From contig SSNU01000055.1 of assembly GCA_012064415.1 (NCBI GenBank), positions 372,001-436,000 on the forward strand: a stretch of 64,000 bases of DNA, given 5' to 3'. Positions 22,412 to 31,798 of this stretch are shown one piece after another; position 1 is the stretch's first letter; each line of letters starts with the position of its first letter. A program made the translations under genes and the position numbers. The stretch comes from Gyrodactylus bullatarudis (Eukaryota; Platyhelminthes; Monogenea; Gyrodactylidea; Gyrodactylidae). Under the pieces are notes generated by a model. It saw nothing but the letters and a program-made list of their open reading frames with translations. It was not told the DNA's origin and made no database searches.

Positions 22412-22497
22412 ATATGTTACGTGTAATGCGAACAGTATACACTGTTCGCTCAGTGTATACACTGTTTTTAGTTTCTACATTGCACGTAACATATACA
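22412..22497. repeat. Palindromic MITE, ends TATATGTTACGTG
   Basis: TATATGTTACGTGTAATG opens and CATTGCACGTAACATATA closes a nearly palindromic unit that contains the inner repeats AGTATACACTGTTCG and CAGTGTATACACTG. The right half recurs at 45013-45082. Confidence 0.6.
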
Positions 22498-22814
22498 ATA
22501 CCAGATTCTTCTTAAAGTATATTTTAATGACGAAGATATATATATATACTAGTATCAAAATATTTAGTAAATCAATATTAAATTACTCAAAATATGTCTT
22601 GTGAAGATATTTATTGTTTTGCTAATCATTTTTCATATTCATTCCTTTTTATTCTTCTCAACTGACTCTTCATAAATATCAAAGTCTTCACTAATCATTA
22701 GAATTAAAAAGATTAAATTTACCAGTCACAAACTAATTTGTTGAAAGTAGCTTGAAATATCACGTATCTAGAGCCATTGCAAAGACAAAAAATAATAATA
22801 ATAAACTGCTCTCC
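22498..22814. other. AT-rich spacer
   Basis: No gene or named element. Lies between a MITE and a LINE-B 3' end. Confidence 0.5.
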
Positions 22815-23330
22815 TCATGATATTTTCAGCCCATAATTAATTACAAATAAAAAAAAATCAAAAACACAGAATAAAAGGCTGTCTATGGCTGTGGGAATCT
22901 TCACCATCAGCTTGTGAAAATATTTCTAAAATAAAAACAAACTGAAGTTATTATTATTATCAACGAATTAAAAAAGGGACATGTAGATTAAATGTAATTC
23001 ATAATGAACGATTAACTGATATAAAGTGATTGTTTCAGGAAGAGAAACAATATAAATGAAGAGAAAGTTATGAACAGATTGTTACAAAATACTATTTATC
23101 TTCATAAGGTATAATGCCTGACCGTAAATTACAAATGCTTTGATACTAGTTATCATATATGTACCAACTCTTTATCAACGAAAGAAAAAAAATCTTAACA
23201 GGATGCATTTATATTATTATTCTTATATAAAAACATAGAGTTATAAATATTAAATTATTATACATATTTTGTGAGAAGATTAATTTCTATCAACTTTTTT
23301 TATATGAAAATGAAAATTGTAAAGAATCAA
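22815..23330 (+). repeat. LINE-B 3' UTR fragment
   Basis: Matches, in the opposite orientation, the region 30970-31490 just downstream of the LINE-B ORF2, including AGGCTGTCTATGGCTGTGGG-like and CAGCTTGTGAAAATATTTCT segments and the end CAACTTTTTTTATATGAAAA. A strongly 5'-truncated LINE-B insertion. Confidence 0.65.
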
Positions 23331-24277
23331 TGTAGAGACTATTATCGGAGTGAGAGTCGTGCAGCCATGTCTCAGTAAAACAGTATAAATCGTATTGAGT
23401 GTGTAATATAAAGGCTTTTAGAAGAAAATAGACAGAAAATAAGGAACTTATATTTTGTAGAAAAAGAGAGATAGTAGTATTTTTAGATAAGAAGAAAGAG
23501 GGAGTATTATTTATAGTTCTAGTTCTAGTTGCTTGTACTCGCAGTGATATCTGGGGCTGGGTTTTGACTAGAAGAAATGACAGAGTTTCTTGATCGAGGT
23601 AGTAAATTATTATTATGATTTATTGTCTGAGATTCAGCATTATGAGGATATAAATTGAAATCTTTATTTTGATTTAAACTATTCTTTTTAGCAATATATT
23701 CAGAGGTAGCTATTCTTTGCTGAAGGATAGTTTTATCTCTAGAGGTTCTTATTTTGAGCTTTTGGAATGAGTTTTTGTTTTGAATAAGAAAGTTTCTATG
23801 AATTTTTGAGTTAGTGAGTATTTTTATGGGTCTGAAGATAATGAGGTTTTTTGATTTTTCAGTCCGTTGATTAATCTCATTGACCATAGAATTTATTTTT
23901 TGATCAACTATTTTAAGATCATTTAGCGAATATTTGGAGATCTCTTGTTTATTAGCAAAGGGGCCACTATAAAAAGAATCACAAATATTCATTTGTTGCT
24001 TGAGTTGGTTTATTTCTCTTTTCATTGAAGTGTTTTCGTCTGTAATGCGAGCATTGATCTGTTTTAGGATATTCACTTTGTAGGTGAGATCTTCCATTAG
24101 TTCGAGTAATCCTTCAACAGTAATGTTTTTTGGGTATGGATTGTCAGAGATGGATCCATCAGTAGAAATGCGATGTCTTTTTTCAGGCAAACAAGTAGTT
24201 CTTTTTGGCTTTGAAGACATTGAGTTTCGATGAAAATTTAAACTTAATAAAAATTTAAACTTGATGAAAAAAAGCAA
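23331..24277 (-). pseudogene. LINE-A copy 2: ORF1 with internal deletion and truncated ORF2
   Basis: ORF1 (24222 or 24277 down to 23525) begins MSSKPKRTTCLPEKRHRIST and is 232-250 residues. A coiled-coil stretch is near residues 55-110 (heptad-like LLELMEDLTYKVNILKQINA). Relative to the copy at 44 kb it lacks about 40 residues after KSKNLII, so the basic region is shortened but in frame. Below 23525 the ORF2 endonuclease start follows (CFTETWLHDSHSD near 23350-23380) and stops abruptly at about 23331, where a LINE-B 3' end abuts. ORF1 proteins of this group bind RNA and chaperone reverse transcription. Confidence 0.75.
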
Positions 24278-24357
24278 GTAAACTTAGCAAAGAAAAATCA
24301 TGATTTTTTGACACTTTCATATTTCACTTAATGAATAAAATAGGAATCAGGTGAATG

Positions 24358-24490
24358 TCCCGTAAAGTGAGAAGAGATGAAATAAAATCCCAGCGTTCCC
24401 CTCTTATATAGGACAAATTTAGCTCTACTCTCATTCGTTAAATGCATGGACCAATCAGAGTCGAGGAAAGCTCATGGGGAAACTTACAAT
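24358..24490 (-). promoter_or_regulatory. Promoter-like repeat 4 upstream of LINE-A copy 2
   Basis: On the minus strand: ATTGGTCC near 24452, TATATAAG at 24411-24418 reversed, then TCTCACTTTACGGGACATTC near 24365-24380. The predicted start lies about 160 bases before the ORF1 ATG at 24222. LINE-A copy 3 has no such sequence upstream, so the module is probably the flank or a captured promoter, not a fixed part of LINE-A. Confidence 0.5.
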
Positions 24491-24538
24491 TTATTTTTTA
24501 TCATGAATTAGCAGCAGATCAATTTAATAGAACACAAT

Positions 24539-24886
24539 GAGCTATAGATTCTAAAATGTAGATAATAATTCAATTCAAAATGAGATCTTATATGATTTCA
24601 TGATTTCGGGAAAAGGAAGAATATAAGAGAAAAATAATGAACAATTTGTTACAAAATACAATGTTTTTCATAAATATTAATTGTTAGCATTATGCAAATG
24701 TAAATTTGTATTTTTCTTGGTAGGGAATTTCGGTTTTACCCTTGAAAAATAAGGATTTGGGAATTCAGCTACGTTTTTCGAAAAAGAAAAAAATCCTTTT
24801 AGTAGTCATTATTTTTGAAAAATCAAATTAAAAGTCTATTGTAGCTGTTATCGTAAGTGAGTTCATGAAACCATTTTTATGAATTC
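24539..24886 (+). repeat. Dispersed repeat R, copy 2
   Basis: Second copy of the repeat at 19720-20062, same orientation, with small indels in T runs. It ends just before a TATATGTTACAGTACA sequence (24892), a MITE-type end. Confidence 0.6.
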
Positions 24887-25213
24887 AATATATATGTTAC
24901 AGTACAAAATGATTATGCAGATTTCTTATTAATTAATTCTTTTCGGATAATTAGTAGAGAAATGTATGAGTGAGCAAAAATGATCATTATCGACAGAAGA
25001 AGAAGACCAAAAAAGGTTTTATAAATGCTATCAACTTTTCAACAATGTGTGTAGTAGACTTGAAATTTTCAAGGAAATTTGCTTTCTTATTTTCAAGGAT
25101 GTTTGTGTTAAAAAATCAATGGTGTGTAAATGGACCTTATCAAGTGCGAAAACATTTAAAATCAAAAACAACAATACATCAAGAAGCTCATGGTTTTACA
25201 TCTGTGGAATTAA

Positions 25214-27236
25214 CCCTTGCTCTGGAAATGCTTGTTATAGCATATTCCACAAATTGGGGTCCATTGGACCCACCACTTCAATTATGATATATTTAAGTTT
25301 CATAACTACAGAAAGTTGTAAAATAAATATTTTATAGATAGTTTATAAATAATTTTCATATATCAGAATAGCATTGATTGCAAATTATTTGGCAGTGTTC
25401 TTGACAAACCTTCTTTCCGCATTTTCCACAAGCTGCTCTAGTTTCCCTATCTTTGTCTCTCGGACAAAATGCACAACGAGCTTTGGTTAGCGAAATATTT
25501 TTTTGTTTTTTAAACGGAGGATCTACTGCTATAAGCTCATCTTGAGTAATTCTCATGAGTTTCTTTGAAAGACATTTCAAAAATTATCTTCTTGAATATT
25601 TTCTCACATTCAAGCTGTTAGGCCATTTCAGACTATAAAGGACGTAGGCATTGTATGCTGCGATATCCAGCATATTCCAGAATACTGCTAAGGGCCATCG
25701 TTTAGTTGCTCTTCTACATGAGTAATTCTCAATGAGTAAATCCAAAGTATCAACTCCTCCCTTTGTGCTGTTATAGTACGTCCTTCATCTTGAACGTTAG
25801 TATGGAGCGTTGACAGAAGAAGAACAGGTTTGTTTTTCTTTTGACCAAATCGTAGAATTGTAGCTCCATTGCTGTAAATGTATTCTGTTTTTCCTTCTTC
25901 TATGGAATTTGTTTGAAAATATCTGGGGAGAAAAGCCTTATTCTTTCGACATATTCCTACAAGGGCAGTTTTATTTTGCTTTAAAAACATAGCAAGATCA
26001 AAAGTAGTAAAGAAATTATCACAGGTGAGCGTCCTTCCTGAGTTGAGCATTTTATGCATCAATTGTCTGACTACTCTGAAGCCTTGACCTACTTCTGGTT
26101 GACCATTTTCTTTACCAATGTAAATATCCGCATTTACTAGGTAGGAGTTTTTGGCATCACATGAAGCCCATACGTTTATACCATATTTACCAGGCTTAGA
26201 AGGCATGTAAACTTTAAAGGAACATCTTCCTCTAAAACTAATGAGCTGCTCATCAACAGTAATTTGTTCAGAAGGGATATAAGACTTATGAAAGTTTTCC
26301 AAGAATTTTTGAAACATGATTCTGACAGGAGCCAATTTATCTCGATTATCTCCAGTATTTCTATTTAGTTTATTATCGAAACGAAGAAACTGTTTGATAA
26401 CGCAGTACCTGGAATATGACATAACAGTATGTATTGGATATTTACTATCTTCATCCCAAAGTTCTGATGGATCCATATTTCTTTGTTTACTGACCCCGAA
26501 ATAAAGCGAAATACTTATCCACTTCTGCAGTTCATAGATAGTTTTTGCTGAGGATTTCGAATTCTTGTATTTCATGAAAAGATTTGAATATTTCACAACA
26601 TCATTCAATATTGATGAGTCTATGAGAAGATTGAAAAAGTCAACCTGATCAACCATATTACCAGAATATTTTGTAAGTCCAGGTGTGAAGTTTATGATGT
26701 TATGAGCTGGTGTCTGGAAGTTACGGAGTGGGGAAGATGAATACTTGATTGCTCCACATTTTGATAAAATTGTATTTTGATTCGAATTATGGTCAAGTTC
26801 GTCATCTGTAGGCTCATCATTTTCTAGGTCTGAAATAATTTCATCTTCTTCTGATGAAATGGAAGAATCATCGACTGATTCCAGGTCCCTGAATAAATCC
26901 TCTTGAAGAGCGAGAGCAAGAGCGCTATAACTATTTCCTGACTCCATGAATGTAATAATGAAAGATAAAAAAGTTACTCTTTCATTTGAAGTCAATCCTT
27001 ATCGGTATCAGCATGGGGTCCATTGGACCCCATTTTATAAAATATGAAACTTGCTATTTTCAGGTTGCTAACTCCTAAAGTAAACAACAAATTGAAATAA
27101 AAAATATTCCTTTCAGTTAATCAATAGTGTTAGATAGATGTCCTAGAGTTTCATTTTTCTCATACCAAAAATAAAAAAAGTTTTCGGGCTCGAAATTCTC
27201 TTTTGGGTCCAATGGACCCCATTTCCAGTGCAAGGG
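25214..27236. mobile_element. piggyBac element with TTAA target duplications
   Basis: TTAA at 25210-25213 and 27237-27240 flank the terminal repeats CCCTTGCTCTGGAAATG and CATTTCCAGTGCAAGGG (16 of 17 match as inverted repeats). Three near-palindromes GGGGTCCATTGGACCC lie close to the ends (about 25256, 27014, 27204). Length 2.0 kb is usual for piggyBac. The minus strand codes for the transposase, which is broken. The boundaries are among the clearest in the window. Confidence 0.9.
25356..26947 (-). pseudogene. piggyBac transposase, frameshift and premature stop
   Basis: Starts best at ATG 26947 (MESGNSYSALALALQEDLF) after an acidic N-terminus typical of the family. The DDE/D core shows ITVDEQLISFRGRC (first D), RTLTCDNFFTTFDLA (second D) and, after a +1 frame change near 25770, KGGVDTLDLLIENYSCRRAT (third D) and AVFWNMLDIAAYNAY. 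A stop (TAA) lies at about 25589, then the same frame continues into the C-terminal cysteine-rich zinc finger (CAFCPRDKDRETRAACGKCG, then CQEHC and CNQC). So one indel and one stop separate it from an intact protein. piggyBac transposases excise precisely at TTAA. Confidence 0.9.
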
Positions 27237-27346
27237 TTAAATTTATCTGAATTTATTAAACTTGTTTTTACTTCAACTAGGCTAACACATTTATATTTAA
27301 TTCGAAGTTAAATTTTAATAAAAATTAAAAAAATTTATTTAAAAAT

Positions 27347-28480
27347 TCAATGAAAACTCCGTATGAATTCTTTTTTCAAATTCTTCAGAATTAAATTTTC
27401 TTCATCTCCCCTCTCTTCAAACAATTTCATACAAATCTCAAATGACTTGAGAATTTCTGTTCCTTCTTGAACTTTCGGGACTATTTTTCTTGTACAATTC
27501 TGCAGAGCCTCCTGGCAACTAATGCTATTCCAAGCACCACACAAGAAGGAAACATCATCTGGAATTGAGAAGAAACTGCTATTCTCACTCTGATTGATTT
27601 CCTTTACCTTCTCTGTCTTTCTATTTTTTTAACGCAGTCTGATCTTTTTTTTTATCAAACCTAAATTTTTATAAACCTCCCAGTTGAGGCCCATTCGTTC
27701 TCTGCAACATGTACCGATGATTCTCTGGCCAGTAGGACAATTTCTTATAAGAACTTTGGAGCTGTTTGGAATTCTTCTCATGAGTTTTAAAATGGCTTCT
27801 TCAATATAATCACCGCTTTTGATTCTCAACACTTCTACTTCTGGATTGTTGAAAATAACTAAGAATAAAGAAAAATAATAATTTTTTTCAAAATTTCAAC
27901 TCAAAAAACTCACCGTCTACATGTTTAACCGGAGTTAGAATTGTCATATTCTTATCTGTGGCATGACTTGTTATAAAGATTATCACTTGTAGCGACTTGA
28001 TATGATTTCATTAATCCTATTCCTGTTTGGATCTGTCCAGTAGAGACAGAAAATTTGGAAAAATCAACTAAGAATAGGCACTCATTTGGAATTGGAATTT
28101 CAATTTGTTCCTCTTCAGTGATTCCAATCTTGTTACGTTGTATGGAATCATCAATAAACGATCTCGAACATTGGAATTCATCTAAACCTAATCGACACGC
28201 AATTGATTCGGCCTCACACTTGATCATAGTTTTGGTGACTTGACTTTGTGAACATAATGATTTGAGTTCATTCTCAATAAGCAGATATTTAAAGCATATT
28301 TGCTGACAAAATTTGACACGAGTAGCAGGATCAGATTTCAGTTTGTAAAAGTAAGATTTCGACAAACCAAAACGAGATTTCACATATGTATAATCAGCTC
28401 CTTCAGTAATCATTGAAAGAATTTCTTCTCTTTGTGCAAAAGTGTGAAGCTTCGTGGGAGATATTTATGAATTAAATTAC
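27347..28480 (-). pseudogene. pogo/Tc5-like transposase-derived gene remnant
   Basis: 28413-27952 encodes a psq-like HTH (VKSRFGLSKSYFYKLKSD) followed by a Tc5/CENP-B-type HTH (KCEAESIACRLGLDEFQCSR). After a frame change near 27970 the reading continues to a donor-like GTGAGT (about 27914) and resumes near 27856 (VIFNNPEVEVLRIKSGDYIE) until 27629. A last exon-like piece (about 27563-27347) reads DDVSFLCGAWNSISCQEALQ, the pogo DDE tail. The DDE core between is unrecognisable. It could be a decayed element with introns or a once-domesticated gene. I prefer decay because of the frame changes. Confidence 0.55.
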
Positions 28481-28959
28481 GATTCGCATGCTTTCGTTTA
28501 AAGGCACGAATTCGGTAATGAATTTTGTATTACCAATTTGATGCAGGTAACTATTCATTACATCTAGAACTACTGAGGGGAGACTTCTGCTTATATTTAT
28601 CTTACAGTTCTAGATAAGGCTGATAGTTGACTAATAGGGAGGCTTCTTCCTATCGACATACTCTAGCACTATTCAGAATTGTATGATAGTGTAAAATAAT
28701 TTTTTTTTCAACGTTGAATAAATCTAATCGTGAGAGATTTTTATACTTCAAGTTATACTGATAAGTAATAACATAATTAATATAAAGAATAGTTTATTAT
28801 ATAAAGACTGTAGAGCAGATTTAGACTCTTTCAGAAATCAAACATTCAAAGTTCACTTTTAGAGTTTTGAAAGTGAATGATTCGATTCCTATATGCCTGT
28901 AGCATCAATCCTTTGGCAGACTCTTATAGAGTCTTTTTAAACACTCAGTGATTTAGTAT
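28481..28959. other. Spacer without gene
   Basis: Probably includes the 3' part of the neighbouring Tc1 remnant, too decayed to read. Confidence 0.4.
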
Positions 28960-29290
28960 TGCGCTGCCGAAAGAATTTGTAATATCTAAATACATTCCCG
29001 TTATTAGGTAAATTATCATGCGAGTTTTCATCTGGTCTGTCAATATTCTCATAAGTAGTTCCTTTGGAAATTATTGAACCCCAGACCATAACACTACCTC
29101 CACCGAATTCTCGCTTTACTCGTATTGGTTTTGGTCGCCTCTTGTCCATCCAGCATGAACCTTTGCTCGTCAGAAAAGATAACTCTGCCCCAATCTTGAT
29201 TTTCAATGATTTTTTCATAAGCCCAACTCTTTCTTGATTCCAACTCAGATTTGGAATATTCTTAGGTTTACCCCAATGAAGACTCGGGTC
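28960..29290 (-). pseudogene. Tc1/mariner transposase fragment
   Basis: Minus-strand reading gives NQDWGRVIFSDEQRFMLDGQ, the first catalytic block ('W..viFSDEs.f'), then after a one-base shift GGGSVMVWGSIISKGTTY ('gGgsvMvWG.fs..G'). Both are diagnostic of Tc1/mariner. Further frame changes follow. No terminal repeats found. Confidence 0.75.
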
Positions 29291-29812
29291 TCATAATCAT
29301 TTAAAATTAAAATAAGAGGACAGGTTCTATAGGTGTATACTTATTCTCGACCATCACTAGAATTATTATAGAGTTAGCGTTAACTTCTGATAACATATCT
29401 AACAACTTAAATGAATTCTTATGAGCTGTATTTATTGAAACAATAAAAAAATAATAATAGTATTTATTTCTGTGTTTAACTATAGTGGATTTCAAAATTA
29501 TTCGATATCTCTATTTTTGGAATTGGGGTATTTACAAAAATGGTTTGGTCCCCCCTCCAATTTATTCAAATGGTATAACAGGATTATGCTATTTTCTGAT
29601 ATGGTATAGTAATTAATGTGCAGACATAGTATGATGCAATTATATATTACTCTTACGGTATGAACAATAACTATTATAGTAAAGTATATTTTTCTATTAT
29701 AGTAAAGATATCCCTATATCATACTACAATTATTTTCACATATGGTATATTTTATTTACATTAATGGTATATTTGTAAAACACAGAATTTATCGAAAATA
29801 AAAGAAAATAAT

Positions 29813-29944
29813 TTATTTTATAGAAATAAATTTCAACTTTTCTTCTTGACCTTTCAATCTTTCCTTCTGTGGTCTTCCACCTTTTCGATTGACTTGATAC
29901 TCGATTAAATCTGCTTTGGGCACATAATCAATATCTACAGCCAT
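29813..29944 (-). CDS. 43-residue basic peptide, left-arm copy
   Basis: Mirror copy of the ORF at 30454-30585. See there. Confidence 0.35.
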   Translation of the reverse strand: MAVDIDYVPKADLIEYQVNRKGGRPQKERLKGQEEKLKFISIK

Positions 29945-30453
29945 AACATTTGAACTATATATGTATTTCAATGAAGATGTAAGGTATGCAATGTTTATAT
30001 AAGAATTAATACTGTTTTCACTGAAGATAACTGTTAGAAAATGTAGACAGGGTAATCCTAATCATACTACAATTATTTTCACATATGGTATATATTTTTA
30101 TATTTGTAAAACACAGAATTTATCGAAAATAAAAGAAAATAATTTATTTTATTTGAGTTAGGTTCTAAATATATATAACGTTTATCCCTCAAATATACGC
30201 TTGTTGTGCTGTAAACCTTCCAAATGAGTTAAGAACCTAACTCAAATAAAATAAATTATTTTCTTTTATTTTCGATAAATTCTGTGTTTTACAAATATAA
30301 AAATATATACCATATGTGAAAATAATTGTAGTATGATTAGGATTACCCTGTCTACATTTTCTAACAGTTATCTTCAGTGAAAACAGTATTAATTCTTATA
30401 TAAACATTGCATACCTTACATCTTCATTGAAATACATATATAGTTCAAATGTT

Positions 30454-30585
30454 ATGGCTGTAGATATTGATTATGTGCCCAAAGCAGATTTAATCGAGTA
30501 TCAAGTCAATCGAAAAGGTGGAAGACCACAGAAGGAAAGATTGAAAGGTCAAGAAGAAAAGTTGAAATTTATTTCTATAAAATAA
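30454..30585 (+). CDS. 43-residue basic peptide, right-arm copy
   Basis: ATG to TAA, starting MAVDIDYVPKADLIEYQVN and continuing with the AT-hook-like KGGRPQKERL. It resembles the C-terminal tails of the other MULE transposases in the window. It is either a leftover transposase tail or a small binding protein. Nothing shows that it is expressed. Confidence 0.4.
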   Translation: MAVDIDYVPKADLIEYQVNRKGGRPQKERLKGQEEKLKFISIK

Positions 30586-30969
30586 ATTATTTTCTTTTAT
30601 TTTCGATAAATTCTGTGTTTTACAAATATACCATTAATGTAAATAAAATATACCATATGTGAAAATAATTGTAGTATGATATAGGGATATCTTTACTATA
30701 ATAGAAAAATATACTTTACTATAATAGTTATTGTTCATACCGTAAGAGTAATATATAATTGCATCATACTATGTCTGCACATTAATTACTATACCATATC
30801 AGAAAATAGCATAATCCTGTTATACCATTTGAATAAATTGGAGGGGGGACCAAACCATTTTTGTAAATACCCCTTTTGGAATTACATAATGGATAACGGC
30901 TTATAGGTGAAAAAATTATGGTTTTTAAGTACTAAATACTATAATAAATTATAAAAGATGGTCCGATTT

Positions 30970-31798
30970 GAAATGAAATGAAAATGAAAAAATTTATTGA
31001 ACAACACATATGTTTTGCTTTACAATTTTCATTTTCATATAAATAAGTTGATAGAAATTAATCTTCTCACAAAATATGTATAATAATTTAATATTTATAA
31101 CTCTATGTTTTTATATAAGAATAATAAAATAAATGCATCTTGTTTTTTTTCCTTTTACTTTCATTCGTTGATAAAGAGTTGGTACATATATGATAACTAG
31201 TATCAAAGCATTTGTAATTTACGGTCAAGCATTATACCATATTTTGTAACAATCTGTTTATTACTTTCTCTTCATTTATATTGTTTCTCTTCCCGAAATA
31301 TTCACTTTATATCAGTTAATCGTTCCTTATGTCCCTTTTTTAATTTGTTGATAATAATAATTATTTAAGTTTTTTTTTATTTTAGAAATATTTTCACAAG
31401 CTGATGGTCGGGATTCCCATAGCAATAGACAGCCTTTTTATTCTGTGTATTTGATTTTTTTTGTAATTAACTATGGGCTGATTTAAGTTTTCCCTTCTTC
31501 CCTATTAAATATTATAGAAAATATTATATCATTATTTTACTGGACAAAGTGACTTGAAAAAATATTTTTCTTAATTGTCATTGTCTCTACATTTGATTTT
31601 CTTTGTTAGAAATCAGTTCTGTATTTAAAGGAAATTCAAGATAAAATATGTACAAAAATAAATAAATTCTAAATACATTGTGAATCTCGTTAAAGTCTGT
31701 AAAATAAAATAATAAATAATTAAAATCTTGAAGTCTTTGTAGATGAATGTGATAAATTGAATCTGAAAATTTAAATCGAAAATTATTCTGGTGGCAAC
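30970..31798 (-). repeat. LINE-B 3' UTR and tail
   Basis: Downstream of the ORF2 stop. It contains ATAAAAACATAGAGTTATAA and the tail AATAAATTTTTTCATTTTCA (reverse strand of about 30980-31005). Copies of its distal 500 bp lie at 22815-23330. Confidence 0.65.

Larger units (their letters stand above)
29525..30873. mobile_element. MULE-4, giant palindrome with 10-bp target duplication TTTTGGAATT
   Basis: The left arm 29525-30166 and the right arm 30232-30873 are reverse complements over 642 bases. Every landmark that I compared obeys coordinate sum 60398, so there is no net indel. The loop is only 65 bases (30167-30231). Ends are GGGGTATTTACAAAAATGG. TTTTGGAATT flanks both sides (29515-29524, 30874-30883), which matches MULE 9-10-bp duplications. 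Each arm holds a copy of a 43-codon ORF resembling a MULE transposase tail. Such a structure can fold into a 642-bp hairpin RNA. Confidence 0.85.

Noticed and set aside
24970..25337. Plus-strand ORFs of 96-105 codons before the piggyBac element
   Set aside because: They cross the TTAA insertion junction and the terminal repeat, so they cannot be ancestral genes.
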